A stretch of 64,000 bases of DNA from Pseudomonas sp. KBW05 (lineage in GTDB: Bacteria > Pseudomonadota > Gammaproteobacteria > Pseudomonadales > Pseudomonadaceae): the NCBI RefSeq assembly GCF_003852405.1, contig NZ_QAJM01000003.1:1-64000 (forward strand). Direction: 5' to 3'. Positions within the stretch are counted from its first letter, which is position 1. Each line of letters opens with the position of its first letter. The position numbers were made by a program, and so were the translations under genes. The notes beneath the pieces are model-generated. The model had not been told where the DNA came from. It saw only the letters and a program-made list of their open reading frames with translations, and ran no database searches. Positions 16,049-25,170 of this stretch are shown here, piece after piece.

Positions 16049-16903
16049 CGCGTCAGGCAACGGCGGTTCCTTGCCAGTGCGTACCGGCATAAACGGATCA
16101 CGCAATTGCGCGCCATAGTCCCGCGGAAAATCCGGGCGGCTGCCAATCCCCAGATCCCCCGGGCCCATGCGGTAGTCATCACGGTAAAACGCCGTGCCCA
16201 GCAGCCAATCCCACAGGTTGAAAAACAGGCCGAAATTCACATCCCCGGCGCGGCCGTACTTCATATGGTGGAAGCGATGCACCGGTGCCCAGGCGAACAC
16301 CCAGCGCAACGGCCCCAGGCGCATATCGACGTTGGAATGCTGCAACAGCAGTTGCACGGCAATCGCCAACGCAAGCAACAGTGCCACGTCCAGGGGAATG
16401 CCCAGCAAGATCAGCGGCAGCAGGCCTGCCGTGGCTTCGAGCATTTGGTGCAAGGGATGTTTCATCAAGCCGTTGAAACCATAGAACCGCTGCACACTGT
16501 GGTGCACCGCATGCAAACGCCACAACGGCGCGATGCGATGGCTGGCGTAGTGCATCAAGGTGATGCCCGCGTCGGCCAGCACGATGGCCATCAACAGCTG
16601 CTGCCACAACGGCCAGCCACGCGGCCAGATGCCATCGAACGCCAGCAACGCCGTGAGCCCCGGCAGGATCAACAGGCCCAAGGCGTTGAGGCTTTCGTTG
16701 ACCAGCGCGTGCAAGGTGTCGCGGCGGCGATCGCCCAGGCTGCGATTCCACTGCGGTTCGTAGGGCAACCACTGTTCCGCTAGGAACGACACCGCCACCG
16801 CCGTGGCAAAGATCAACAGCAGCCACTGCGGCTGGCAGAGTGCCCAACCGATAAAGCCCAGCAGAAATGCCGGCGCATAGATCCAACTGACTAACCGTTT
16901 CAT
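16040..16903 (-). CDS. Sterol desaturase/fatty acid hydroxylase superfamily protein
   Basis: 287 aa integral membrane protein. Three histidine boxes that bind a di-iron centre are seen: HYASH (118-122), HAVHH (131-135) and HRFHH (209-213). Hydrophobic spans lie at about 10-42, 75-92, 103-117 and 160-188. The family hydroxylates or desaturates lipid-like substrates; the substrate here is unknown. It is preceded by a divergent PepSY gene and its end overlaps the araC gene tail to tail. Confidence 0.85.
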   Translation of the reverse strand: MKRLVSWIYAPAFLLGFIGWALCQPQWLLLIFATAVAVSFLAEQWLPYEPQWNRSLGDRRRDTLHALVNESLNALGLLILPGLTALLAFDGIWPRGWPLWQQLLMAIVLADAGITLMHYASHRIAPLWRLHAVHHSVQRFYGFNGLMKHPLHQMLEATAGLLPLILLGIPLDVALLLALAIAVQLLLQHSNVDMRLGPLRWVFAWAPVHRFHHMKYGRAGDVNFGLFFNLWDWLLGTAFYRDDYRMGPGDLGIGSRPDFPRDYGAQLRDPFMPVRTGKEPPLPDALR

Positions 16904-16985
16904 CCGAGTCTCCCTTCAAGTGAGGACCCAGCATGAAATCCCGCGCGCCCGGCGGATTGAACAAACTGCGCAACCGCTTGAATTA

Positions 16986-17002
16986 ATTAAGGGTGAATTA
17001 AG
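16986..17002 (-). promoter_or_regulatory. PmrA-type response-regulator box
   Basis: On the minus strand the site reads CTTAAT-N5-CTTAAT, matching the PmrA/BasR box YTTAAK-N5-YTTAAK. It lies 55 bp before the PepSY start in the 154-bp divergent region. Confidence 0.5.
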
Positions 17003-17057
17003 TTGCGCTGGCTAACCTGAGGCCACTTAAACAGCTCACCCGAAAAGGACACACACC

Positions 17058-17363
17058 ATGAAAACCCTGACCGCTTTGTTCGCCGCCACCGCCTTGACCC
17101 TGACCGCCGGCCTCGCCCAGGCCGACGTGCGCCCTGACCAGATCCCAGGCCTGTTGCAGTCCGGTGCGGTGAAGCCTTTCGAGCAACTGAACAAAGCCGC
17201 CCTGGCCAAACACCCCGGCGCCACCATCAATGACACCGAACTGGACGACGAAGCCGGTCGCCTGGTCTACGAAGTGGACCTGACCGACACCACGGGCAAA
17301 AAGTGGGACGTCAAGCTCGACGCCAAGACCGGCGAAGTGCTGGAAAACAAACTGGATACTTGA
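17058..17363 (+). CDS. Exported PepSY-domain protein
   Basis: 101 aa. A signal peptide (MKTLTALFAATALTLTAGLA, then QA-D near 23) precedes a single PepSY domain (GATINDTELDDEAGRLVYEV, KKWDVKLDAKTGEVLENKLD). Such small periplasmic proteins are thought to inhibit proteases or take part in envelope/metal sensing. AAAAGGA is 7 nt before the ATG. A PmrA-like box upstream suggests control by a two-component system responding to cations or cationic peptides. Confidence 0.85.
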   Translation: MKTLTALFAATALTLTAGLAQADVRPDQIPGLLQSGAVKPFEQLNKAALAKHPGATINDTELDDEAGRLVYEVDLTDTTGKKWDVKLDAKTGEVLENKLDT

Positions 17364-17381
17364 TCAAAGCGCAGAACCCCA

Positions 17382-17486
17382 TGTGGGAGCGGGCTTGCTC
17401 GCGAAAGCGGTGGGTCAGTCAACAACTATGTGACTGAAACACTGTATTCGCGAGCAAGCCCGCTCCCACACAAGCCCGCTCCCACA
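17382..17486. repeat. REP inverted pair with duplicated right head
   Basis: A standard pair whose right arm is followed by an extra CAAGCCCGCTCCCACA copy. It lies between the convergent PepSY and chemoreceptor genes. Confidence 0.92.
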
Positions 17487-17501
17487 TTTTTTTGTACTCC
17501 G

Positions 17502-19130
17502 TCAGGCACCCAACCGCGCCGTCACCTCATTCAACTCCCCCGACAAACCTCGCAGGTTCAGACTCGCCGCTTCCGTACGCTGCACGTTATCCATATTGGC
17601 CGTGGCCACCGTGGTGATCTGCGTAATGTTGCGCGAGATGTCCTCGGCCACCGAAGTCTGCTCCTCAGCCGCCGTGGCAATCTGCCGGTTCATGTCACGA
17701 ATCGCCTCCACCGCCTCGGTGATATGCGCCAGCATGGCGCCCGCCTGGGTCACCTTCTCGACACTTTCATCGCTGCACGACTGGCCGCTGACAATCGCCT
17801 CGGCCGCATCCACCGCGCCGGTTTGCACCGCGTGGATAATCTGGTTGATCTCGATGATCGACGCCGCCGTGCGTTGCGCCAGCGAGCGCACTTCATCGGC
17901 CACCACCGCAAAACCACGGCCTGCTTCGCCGGCACGCGCCGCTTCAATCGCCGCGTTCAGCGCCAGCAGGTTGGTCTGCTCGGCGATTGCGCGAATCACT
18001 TCCAACACCTTGCCGATGCGCACGCTGTCGGTTTCCAACTGACGGATGATGGTGCCAGTGTTGAGGATTTCGTTGCGCATCTGGCCGATGGTGGCGATGG
18101 TGATTTTCATCACTTCGCCGCCTTCGCGGGCCGAGTGATCCGCTTCATCGGCGGCGCGTGAAGCGCTGGCGGCGTGGCGTGCGACTTCCTGGGCCGTGGC
18201 CGACATTTCGGTCATGGCCGTGGCCACCTGGTCGGTGCGGTTGAACTGCTCGTGGGTGCCGGCGCTCATCTGCCCGGCGATGGAATTCAACTCGCCGCTG
18301 GCGCTGACCAGGTCGGTGGCGCTGCGCTGCAAACGGCTGAAGGTTTCGGCGAGAAAGTCGCGCAAGGTGTTGGCGGCGGCGGCCAGGTGCCCGAGTTCAT
18401 CCTGGCGACGGCTGGCCACCCGCTCGGCGAATCGGCCGTGACTCAGTTGGGTCACGTAGTCGATCAAGCCGCGAATCGGCAGGATCAAGTTACGGTTGAT
18501 CAACCACAGGCTGAACAGGCCGATCAACACACCCGACAGCAGCATGATCGCCAGACCGACGATCACCGTGCGCTCGGCGTAGGCACTGATGGCCAGGGAT
18601 TGTTTCGCACCTTGTTCACGCAGGTCGCTGACCAGCGCGCTCATCTGATCACTCGCAGCACGGTCCACGCCTTTGACGGCGGCGTCGCCGGCCGTCGCAT
18701 CGCGGCCAGCGGCCACATAAGCGTCGCGGCCTTTCTGGTAGGCCACGCCGAGTTGCTGGTGCTCCTCGCGCAGGGCTTCGATACGGCGGCTCAAGGTGGC
18801 ATCGTCACGGGTCTGGGCGACCAGCCGGGTGAGGATGCCTTGCACATCACGCTGACGGTCCTGGAACTGGCCCCAGTATTTGTCCATGTCTTGTGGCTGC
18901 TTGCCACGCAGCAGGACGTTTTTCCATTCCTGCACTTGCACCTTGAATTGCAGGTTGGCCTCGTCGATCAGCTGTGAGGTCTGCAATGGCCCGTCGATCA
19001 AACTGCGATAACTTTGCACCCCGTTGGAGAGGAAGTTGAAACAGGCCAGGGCGATCAACAGCATCGCCAGCAAGCTGCCACCGAGCAGCGACAGGATTTG
19101 TGCTCTCAAGGAGGTTCGCAAAACATTCAT
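17502..19130 (-). CDS. Methyl-accepting chemotaxis protein, 4-helix-bundle sensor type
   Basis: 542 aa. TM1 at about 10-32 and TM2 at about 190-214 flank a helical periplasmic ligand domain of roughly 160 residues. HAMP follows ([20 protein letters not shown]), then the long signalling helices with the CheA/CheW hairpin [20 protein letters not shown]. The C-terminus lacks a CheR-docking pentapeptide. The ATG at 19130 begins a classical positively charged N-terminus ([11 protein letters not shown]); the preceding 22 codons are not MCP-like. The ligand is unknown. The divergent region it shares with the CorA gene has a Pho box, oriented toward the CorA side. Confidence 0.9.
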   Translation of the reverse strand: MNVLRTSLRAQILSLLGGSLLAMLLIALACFNFLSNGVQSYRSLIDGPLQTSQLIDEANLQFKVQVQEWKNVLLRGKQPQDMDKYWGQFQDRQRDVQGILTRLVAQTRDDATLSRRIEALREEHQQLGVAYQKGRDAYVAAGRDATAGDAAVKGVDRAASDQMSALVSDLREQGAKQSLAISAYAERTVIVGLAIMLLSGVLIGLFSLWLINRNLILPIRGLIDYVTQLSHGRFAERVASRRQDELGHLAAAANTLRDFLAETFSRLQRSATDLVSASGELNSIAGQMSAGTHEQFNRTDQVATAMTEMSATAQEVARHAASASRAADEADHSAREGGEVMKITIATIGQMRNEILNTGTIIRQLETDSVRIGKVLEVIRAIAEQTNLLALNAAIEAARAGEAGRGFAVVADEVRSLAQRTAASIIEINQIIHAVQTGAVDAAEAIVSGQSCSDESVEKVTQAGAMLAHITEAVEAIRDMNRQIATAAEEQTSVAEDISRNITQITTVATANMDNVQRTEAASLNLRGLSGELNEVTARLGA

Positions 19131-19305
19131 CGGGGTAAAGCCTCGATACAGGGAATTGGTGCATGCACGCCATAACATCCCTGTCATCAATGGCACCGCC
19201 CATCCACAGCGGTTCTACCCGCTTGAATCGGCCGCGCCAGACGCTTCTTGAACGCTTCCTGATAAATGGTCAAATTAATGTCACCGCAGCGAAACAATTA
19301 GAAAA

Positions 19306-19323
19306 CTGTCACAAAACTGTCAA
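19306..19323 (+). promoter_or_regulatory. Pho box (PhoB binding site)
   Basis: CTGTCACAAAACTGTCAA is two CTGTCA-type 7-mers separated by four A residues, the canonical PhoB direct-repeat layout. A -10-like AATGAT starts 11 nt after it (19334-19339), the usual distance. A degenerate second unit (TGGTCAA-N4-ATGTCAC) is at 19267-19284. Confidence 0.75.
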
Positions 19324-19392
19324 ATCCACTTGCAATGATTCGCCTACGCGAACCTGTGAAACGTCCTACAGGCCCTTAGTCTGCGAGCCGCC

Positions 19393-20415
19393 ATGAACCA
19401 CAGCATTGACCACAGCCACCAGGATCCCGATCTGTTTGGCTTGCTTTACGGTTTCCGTTTTCGCCCCGGCGAAAAAGGCGAGCAGATTGATTCGGCCACC
19501 GCTCTGCGGGCCTTGCAGCAACCGGCCGACCCGGAAGAATTTTTGTGGCTGCACCTGAACCTGGCCCACGCCGCGTGCGAGCGCTGGATGCAGACCCACC
19601 TGGAATTGCCCGAAGAATTCTTCGAAGCGCTGCACGAAGGCTCGCGCTCCACCCGTATCGAACACGTGGACTCGGCCTTGCTGGCGGTGGTCAACGACGT
19701 GGTGTTCAACTTCAGCAGCATGGTTTCTTCAGACATTTCCACCCTGTGGGTCTGCGCCCGCAGCCGCCTGCTGGTCAGCGCGCGCCTGCAACCGCTGCAC
19801 TCGGTGGACAAGCTGCGCTCGTCGGTGAAGGCCGGTGAACGCTTCCGCTCACCGCTGGAATTGCTTGTGCATTTGCTGCGCGACCAGGGCGAAGTGCTGA
19901 CCCAGATCGTGCGCAAGACCAGCATCAGCGTCGACCATATCGAAGACCAGTTGTTGTCTTCACGCCTGTCCACCAACCGCGCCGAACTGGGCGCCGCGCG
20001 CCGCGTGCTGGTGCGCCTGCAACGCCTGCTCGCGCTGGAACCGGGCTCGCTGCTGCGCCTGCTCAACCGCCCGCCGCAGTGGCTGCAAAAGGAAGACGTG
20101 AAGGAACTGCGCAAATCCACCGAAGAGTTTGCGCTGATCATCAACGACCTGATGGCCCTCGGCGAGCGCATCAAGCTGTTGCAGGAAGAAATCGCTGCCA
20201 ACCTCAACGAGCAAAGCAACCGCACGCTGTTTACCCTCACGGTGGTGACGGTGCTGGCGTTGCCGATCAATATCATTGCCGGTTTTTTTGGCATGAACGT
20301 GGGGGGCGTGCCGCTTTCCACGGACCCGGAGGGGTTCTGGATTCTGGTGGCGTTGGTGGCGACGTTTACGTTGATTGCCGGGCGCTGGGCTTTCAGAAAG
20401 CGCAAAGACTACTGA
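19393..20415 (+). CDS. CorA-like divalent cation transporter (ZntB type)
   Basis: 340 aa. A large cytoplasmic N-terminal funnel (about 1-275) with long helices is followed by two transmembrane helices (about 280-300 and 312-332) and the selectivity loop GMNVGGVP, a variant of the GMN motif. ZntB proteins typically carry such GxN-extended loops and move Zn2+, while CorA proper moves Mg2+; which cation applies cannot be settled from sequence. It is preceded by a Pho box and followed after a REP by a PiT phosphate/metal-phosphate transporter, so a link to phosphate status is likely. Confidence 0.85.
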   Translation: MNHSIDHSHQDPDLFGLLYGFRFRPGEKGEQIDSATALRALQQPADPEEFLWLHLNLAHAACERWMQTHLELPEEFFEALHEGSRSTRIEHVDSALLAVVNDVVFNFSSMVSSDISTLWVCARSRLLVSARLQPLHSVDKLRSSVKAGERFRSPLELLVHLLRDQGEVLTQIVRKTSISVDHIEDQLLSSRLSTNRAELGAARRVLVRLQRLLALEPGSLLRLLNRPPQWLQKEDVKELRKSTEEFALIINDLMALGERIKLLQEEIAANLNEQSNRTLFTLTVVTVLALPINIIAGFFGMNVGGVPLSTDPEGFWILVALVATFTLIAGRWAFRKRKDY

Positions 20416-20434
20416 ACTGGAATGCAGTTAAAAA

Positions 20435-20538
20435 TGTGGGAGCGGGCTTGCTCGCGAAAGCGGTATGTCAGTTATAGATAAGTTGACTGACCCACCGCTT
20501 TCGCGAGCAAGCCCGCTCCCACACAAGCCCACTCCACA
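20435..20538. repeat. REP inverted pair with degenerate duplicated right head
   Basis: A standard inverted pair; after CCCGCTCCCACA there is a shortened extra copy CAAGCCCACTCCACA. It lies between the co-directional CorA and PiT genes. Confidence 0.9.
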
Positions 20539-20664
20539 TTTAGCGCTGCGGTGTTATCTCGACCGGCGGCATCTTCAATCATTGAAACACTGACATATGG
20601 CAGCATCTCTGTAACATTCTGCAATGATCATGAACGACATCCCTCCCACACTGGATGCTCCGGC

Positions 20665-22290
20665 ATGGCCACCCCTTCCCTGACTGCCGCCCCCCACGCC
20701 CCCCACGCCTCCCCCGCAGACCCCAAGCCCCGGTTGGACAAGAAACCCAACCTGGTGACGGTGATCATTTTCTTCGCCGTGCTCGCCATGGGCCTGCTGT
20801 TCACCGCCTACAGCCTGATGCACGACATGCACGAGCTGGGCACGGTGGTCACCACCTGGACGCCGTTCCTGCTGCTCGGCGTGGCGCTGTTGATTGCCCT
20901 GGGTTTCGAGTTCGTCAACGGCTTCCATGACACCGCCAACGCCGTGGCGACAGTGATCTACACCAACTCGCTGCCGCCGCATTTTGCGGTGGTGTGGTCG
21001 GGCTTTTTCAACTTCCTCGGCGTGCTGCTGTCCAGCGGCGCGGTGGCGTTCGGCATCATTGCCCTGCTGCCGGTGGAGCTGATTTTACAGGTCGGTTCAT
21101 CGGCCGGTTTCGCAATGATCTTTGCCCTGCTGATCGCGGCGATCCTGTGGAACCTCGGCACCTGGTGGCTGGGCTTGCCGGCCTCGTCGTCCCACACCCT
21201 GATCGGTTCGATCATCGGCGTCGGCGTGGCCAACGCCCTGATGCACGGGCGTGACGGCACCAGCGGGGTGGACTGGGCCCAGGCGATCAAGATTGGCTAT
21301 GCGTTGCTGTTATCGCCGCTGATCGGCTTTGGTTTTGCAGCGCTGCTGTTGCTGGCCCTGCGCGCCTTTGTGAAGAACCGCTCGCTGTACAAGGCACCGA
21401 AAGGCGACACCCCGCCGCCGTGGTGGATTCGCGGCATGCTGATCGCCACCTGCACCGGCGTGTCGTTCGCCCACGGCTCCAACGATGGGCAAAAAGGCAT
21501 GGGCCTGATCATGCTGATCCTGGTGGGCACGTTGCCGATGGCCTACGCGCTGAACCGCACCATGCCCGCCGAACAGTCGTTGCAGTTCGCCGCCGTGGCC
21601 GAAGTGACCCAGGTCGCCCTGGTGAAAAGCGCGCCGCAAGTGTTGGCGGGCGATCCACGGCCGATCCTCTCGACCTACGTGCGCACCAAGGAAGCCACGC
21701 CGGAATTGGTGCCAGCCCTCGCCGCCCTCGCCGGGCAGATCGGTGAAGAAGTCAAAGGCTACGGCTCCCTGGCCAAAGTCCCTGCCGAAGCCGTAGGCAA
21801 CGTGCGTAACGACATGTACCTGACCAGCGAAACCATTCGCTTGATGGACAAGGGCAAGGTCGGCAACTTCGATGCCGACACCCAAGGCAAGCTGCAACTG
21901 TTCAAGCAACAGATCGACAACTCCACGCGCTTTATCCCGCTGTGGGTGAAGATCGCCGTGGCCATCGCCCTCGGCCTGGGCACCATGGTCGGTTGGAAGC
22001 GCATCGTGGTAACCGTAGGCGAGAAGATCGGCAAGACCCACCTGACCTACGCCCAGGGCGCCGCCGCGGAAACCGTGGCGATGCTGACCATCGGCGCGGC
22101 AGATATGTATGGCTTGCCGGTGTCCACCACCCATGTGTTGTCGTCCGGTGTGGCCGGGACCATGGTGGCGAATGGCGGTGGGTTGCAGATGAAGACTATC
22201 CGCAACTTGCTGATGGCGTGGGTGCTGACGTTGCCTGCGGCGATTCTGCTCTCGGGTAGCCTCTACTGGCTGTTCACCAAACTCTTCTGA
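20665..22290 (+). CDS. PiT family inorganic phosphate transporter
   Basis: 541 aa inner-membrane symporter. Two PiT signature halves are visible: FVNGFHDTANAVATVIYT near residues 85-102 and SFAHGSNDGQKGMG in the second half, with multiple hydrophobic spans and a hydrophilic central loop (about 335-430). PiT proteins import phosphate, often as a metal-phosphate complex, with H+ or Na+. The ATG at 20665 (GGA about 9 nt upstream) starts a cytoplasmic Pro/Ala/His-rich tail; the frame is open earlier but without a ribosome site. No clear Pho box precedes it. Confidence 0.92.
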   Translation: MATPSLTAAPHAPHASPADPKPRLDKKPNLVTVIIFFAVLAMGLLFTAYSLMHDMHELGTVVTTWTPFLLLGVALLIALGFEFVNGFHDTANAVATVIYTNSLPPHFAVVWSGFFNFLGVLLSSGAVAFGIIALLPVELILQVGSSAGFAMIFALLIAAILWNLGTWWLGLPASSSHTLIGSIIGVGVANALMHGRDGTSGVDWAQAIKIGYALLLSPLIGFGFAALLLLALRAFVKNRSLYKAPKGDTPPPWWIRGMLIATCTGVSFAHGSNDGQKGMGLIMLILVGTLPMAYALNRTMPAEQSLQFAAVAEVTQVALVKSAPQVLAGDPRPILSTYVRTKEATPELVPALAALAGQIGEEVKGYGSLAKVPAEAVGNVRNDMYLTSETIRLMDKGKVGNFDADTQGKLQLFKQQIDNSTRFIPLWVKIAVAIALGLGTMVGWKRIVVTVGEKIGKTHLTYAQGAAAETVAMLTIGAADMYGLPVSTTHVLSSGVAGTMVANGGGLQMKTIRNLLMAWVLTLPAAILLSGSLYWLFTKLF

Positions 22291-22304
22291 CACAACACTA
22301 TTCA

Positions 22305-22400
22305 AACTGTGGGAGCTGGCTTGCCTGCGATGGCGGTGGATCAGTCAACAAATCTGTTGAATGTTAATCCGCTATCGCAGGCAAGCCAGCTCCCACAGTT
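22305..22400. repeat. REP inverted pair, GGGAGCTGGCTTGCCTGCGAT variant
   Basis: Arms AACTGTGGGAGCTGGCTTGC and the inverse enclose about 40 bp between convergent PiT and pxpC. The CTGGCTTGCCTGCGAT core differs from the main CGGGCTTGCTCGCGAA type. Confidence 0.92.
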
Positions 22401-23375
22401 TTATCCGGCGAACAACCCGGTCATCATCTTCACCCGCTTTTTGTAGACCCGCCGCGCCTCCAGCGCCTCTTCCAGGCTCACCGCCACAAACCCCGCCCGC
22501 TGGTTCGGCTGCATCTGCCCGATCAAGTCCAGGTCGGCACTGATGACCGTGCCAATCATCGCGTAGCCACCGCCCGACACCGCATCCCGATGCAGCACAA
22601 TCGGCTCCAGCCCCGCCGGCACCTGGATCGAGCCAATCGGGTAGCAACTGTCGACAATATTCGACGGATCCGAGCCCGCGCCAAACGGCTGCTCCCGTGG
22701 CTGAAAACTCAGCGCGCTGCCGCCCTTGAAGCGATAGCCGATGCGGTCTGCCTCTGAACCCACGGTCCAGGGTTCGGCAAAAAAGCTGCTTTTCGCCGCC
22801 TCGCTCAAACGCTCGTAATACAAGCCTGGCACCACCCGCAAGGTCACATCACCGCCGACCGAACGGCGCAGGGCCATCGGCAAACTGTTGCCGGCACGCC
22901 CCGCTCCACTCGCCGCGCCGGCTGGCAACACATCGCCCTCTTGCAAGCGCCGCCCGTGGAACCCACCGAGCGCACCCAGGGTGTAAGTCGAGCGACTGCC
23001 CAGCACCACCGGCACATCGATGCCACCCGCCACCGCCAGGTACGTGCGGGCGCCGGCCTTGGGAAACTCAAAGCGCAGCACCTGCCCGGCACGCACCTGG
23101 AACGCAGTGTCCTGGTGCACCACTTCACCGTCCAGGCGCGGCGACATCAACGCGCCGCTGAGGGCCACCAAAGCGTCCTGTTGGAATTCCAATTCCGGGC
23201 CGATCAACGTGCACTCCAGGCCGGCCGCACCAGGCGGGTTGCCCACCAGGTGGTTGGCCGCGCTCAGTGCGTACTGGTCCAAAGCCCCCGAGGGCGGGAT
23301 ACCCAGGTGGTAATACCCTTCGCGGCCAAGGTCTTGCACCGAGGTGGCGAGGCCGGGTTTGAGGACCTTGATCAT
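22401..23375 (-). CDS. pxpC: 5-oxoprolinase subunit C (biotin-dependent carboxyltransferase-like)
   Basis: 324 aa. The KipA/allophanate-hydrolase subunit 2 fold is recognised by MIKVLKPGLATSVQDLGREG, then GIPPSGALDQYAL, LSGALMSPRLDG and RTYLAVAGGIDVPVVLGSRS. With PxpA and PxpB it opens 5-oxoproline (pyroglutamate) to glutamate with ATP, a damage-repair and recycling step. Its ATG overlaps the pxpB stop (ATGA), so the two are co-translated. Confidence 0.9.
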   Translation of the reverse strand: MIKVLKPGLATSVQDLGREGYYHLGIPPSGALDQYALSAANHLVGNPPGAAGLECTLIGPELEFQQDALVALSGALMSPRLDGEVVHQDTAFQVRAGQVLRFEFPKAGARTYLAVAGGIDVPVVLGSRSTYTLGALGGFHGRRLQEGDVLPAGAASGAGRAGNSLPMALRRSVGGDVTLRVVPGLYYERLSEAAKSSFFAEPWTVGSEADRIGYRFKGGSALSFQPREQPFGAGSDPSNIVDSCYPIGSIQVPAGLEPIVLHRDAVSGGGYAMIGTVISADLDLIGQMQPNQRAGFVAVSLEEALEARRVYKKRVKMMTGLFAG

Positions 23376-24250
23376 GCCAGCGCCTCCTGCAGGGTTTTCG
23401 GGTAGCCGATGGGGTCGGCCAGAAAGGCGTCGAGGGAAAATTCCACTGGGCGAATACGCAGGTCGAAACGTCCTGCGTCCACCTCGGCGACGGCCCGGTC
23501 GTAAGCGTCACGGTCCATCGGTTTGAACTGCACGATATCGCCGGGGCGAAAGAACACCATGTGCTCCTTGAGGTACGCCAACTCCTGCGCCGGGTCGTAG
23601 ATCGGTGCCGGGGTCACGCCGAACATCTGGTAGCCGCCGGCGCCGCGCACCGAGTAGATGCAGCCAAAGCAGCCGCCATGGCCGAGGGTCAATTTTGGCG
23701 TGTCGGTGCGCGGGCGCAGGTATTTGGGCACCTGCAATTGGCGCTCGCGCTCGACCATCTGGAACATGAACGGCAAGCCCGCGACAAACCCCACCATCGA
23801 CACAAACCACGGCGCACCGCTGTGGGCGGCGATAAACGCCTCCACATCGGCCAGGCCATTGATGCGCGCGGCGTACTCCAGGTCGGTGCCGCTGGGGTCT
23901 TGATGGCGGTCGCGAAAGCGCATCAACGTCTCGTGGGTCCAGGGGTCGTTGTACAGCACCGGGATCTCGATAATGCGCGTGTGCAAGGTGCGCTCGGCCA
24001 CGGCCTGGGCTTCGGCGCTTTGCACGGCGTCGAGCAGCACGTGGGGCGCGATGCGGTCGGGGTCGAAGCGGATCTGGAACGAGGCATTGGCCAGGCACAC
24101 ATCCAGCACGCCTTCCAGCGCCAGGCGCTCCACCGCGCGGGTCACCGCCATGCCTTTGAAAAAGGCCTCCAGGGACATGCTGTCGCTGACTTCGGCAAAC
24201 AGGTGTTCATCCCCGCCGAAGCTGTAGCGGATGGGGGTTGTTTCAGCCAT
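23372..24250 (-). CDS. pxpB: 5-oxoprolinase subunit B (KipI/allophanate hydrolase subunit 1)
   Basis: 292 aa. The KipI-like domain is marked by SFGGDEHLFAEVSDSMSLE, then IEIPVLYNDPWTHET, VGFVAGLPFMFQM, LTLGHGGCFGCIYSVRGAGG and YQMFGVTPAPIYDP. The ATG at 24250 has AGAGGA 7 nt upstream, so it is preferred over an ATG seven codons earlier. It is longer than the usual ~220-aa PxpB, with a C-terminal extension (MVFFRPGDIVQFKPMDRDAY onward). It lies 59 bp after pxpA and overlaps pxpC. Confidence 0.88.
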   Translation of the reverse strand: MAETTPIRYSFGGDEHLFAEVSDSMSLEAFFKGMAVTRAVERLALEGVLDVCLANASFQIRFDPDRIAPHVLLDAVQSAEAQAVAERTLHTRIIEIPVLYNDPWTHETLMRFRDRHQDPSGTDLEYAARINGLADVEAFIAAHSGAPWFVSMVGFVAGLPFMFQMVERERQLQVPKYLRPRTDTPKLTLGHGGCFGCIYSVRGAGGYQMFGVTPAPIYDPAQELAYLKEHMVFFRPGDIVQFKPMDRDAYDRAVAEVDAGRFDLRIRPVEFSLDAFLADPIGYPKTLQEALA

Positions 24251-24309
24251 GTCTGTTCCTCTTGGAATCATTGTAGAAAGGCAGGCGAAAAAAAAATAAT
24301 GGGGCGATC

Positions 24310-25068
24310 TTATTCTGCGGTTTTGACCGTAATGCCCGCGTGGTCCAGGGCTTCGCGGGTGGCCTCGACCAACTCCAGCGCACCGGGGGTGTCGCTGTGC
24401 AGGCAGATGGAATCAAATTCGATAAACAGGTCTTCGCCTTCGACGGTGCGCACCAGTCCGGTCTGACAAGCCCGTAGGACTCGCGCCGCGACCGTCGCAG
24501 GATCCAGCGCGCGCACCGTGCGGGTAAACACAATGGAGCCGCTGAGATCGTACTCACGATCCGCATAGAATTCGCGCACCACCGGTTGCCCCAACTCCTT
24601 GGCCACGCGCCAGATCACCGAGTTGGGCATGCAGTACAGCAACAGCGTCGGCTCGATGATTTGCAGGTTTTGCACCAACAGGCGCGCGGCTTCTTCGTCG
24701 CGGGCCAGGTGCATGTAGAGCGCGCCGTGGGGCTTGATGTGTTGCAGGCTCATGCCCTGAGCGCGGGCGATCTCCCGCAGGGCGCCGAGTTGGTAGAGGA
24801 TGTCGTCGACCAATTCCTGGGCCGGCGCATTGATATGCCGACGGCCAAAGCCCACCAGGTCGCGAAAGCCCGGATGCGCGCCGATGGCCACGCCCAGTTG
24901 CTTGGCACGCTCGACGGTGCGGCGCATGGTGCCGGGGTCGCCGGCGTGGAAGCCGGTGGCGATATTGGCCGAGCTGATGTAGGCCATCAGCTCGGCGTCA
25001 ACGCCATCGCCGATGGTCCAGGGGCCGAAGCCTTCGCCCATGTCCGAGTTGAAATCCACTGCCTGCAT
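24310..25068 (-). CDS. pxpA: 5-oxoprolinase subunit A (LamB/YcsF family)
   Basis: 252 aa. LamB/YcsF signatures are clear: [52 protein letters not shown] and [14 protein letters not shown]. It is the first gene of pxpABC, which hydrolyses 5-oxoproline. The long upstream open frame is not family-like; the ATG at 25068 gives the conserved N-terminus. A LysR gene is divergent 102 bp away and probably controls the operon. Confidence 0.92.
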   Translation of the reverse strand: MQAVDFNSDMGEGFGPWTIGDGVDAELMAYISSANIATGFHAGDPGTMRRTVERAKQLGVAIGAHPGFRDLVGFGRRHINAPAQELVDDILYQLGALREIARAQGMSLQHIKPHGALYMHLARDEEAARLLVQNLQIIEPTLLLYCMPNSVIWRVAKELGQPVVREFYADREYDLSGSIVFTRTVRALDPATVAARVLRACQTGLVRTVEGEDLFIEFDSICLHSDTPGALELVEATREALDHAGITVKTAE

Positions 25069-25137
25069 TGGAGTCGCTCCGCCTAAGTGATAGCAGAAAG
25101 TAGGCTGCGGCTTGACCCCTTGGGAAGATCTATTATC

Positions 25138-25150
25138 AGATGGGCCATCT
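25138..25150. promoter_or_regulatory. Inverted repeat between pxpA and lysR
   Basis: AGATGGGCCATCT is a 6-bp-arm palindrome with one central base, and flanking TC/TTCTGA gives further partial symmetry. It is a candidate LysR-type recognition site in the 102-bp divergent region. Confidence 0.45.
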
Positions 25151-25170
25151 TCTGAAAAACAGATATTGCT

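Noticed and set aside
20590-20640. CTGTAACATTCTGCAATG before the PiT gene as a Pho box
   Set aside because: The two CTG units are 10, not 11, bp apart and diverge from CTGTCA; not convincing.
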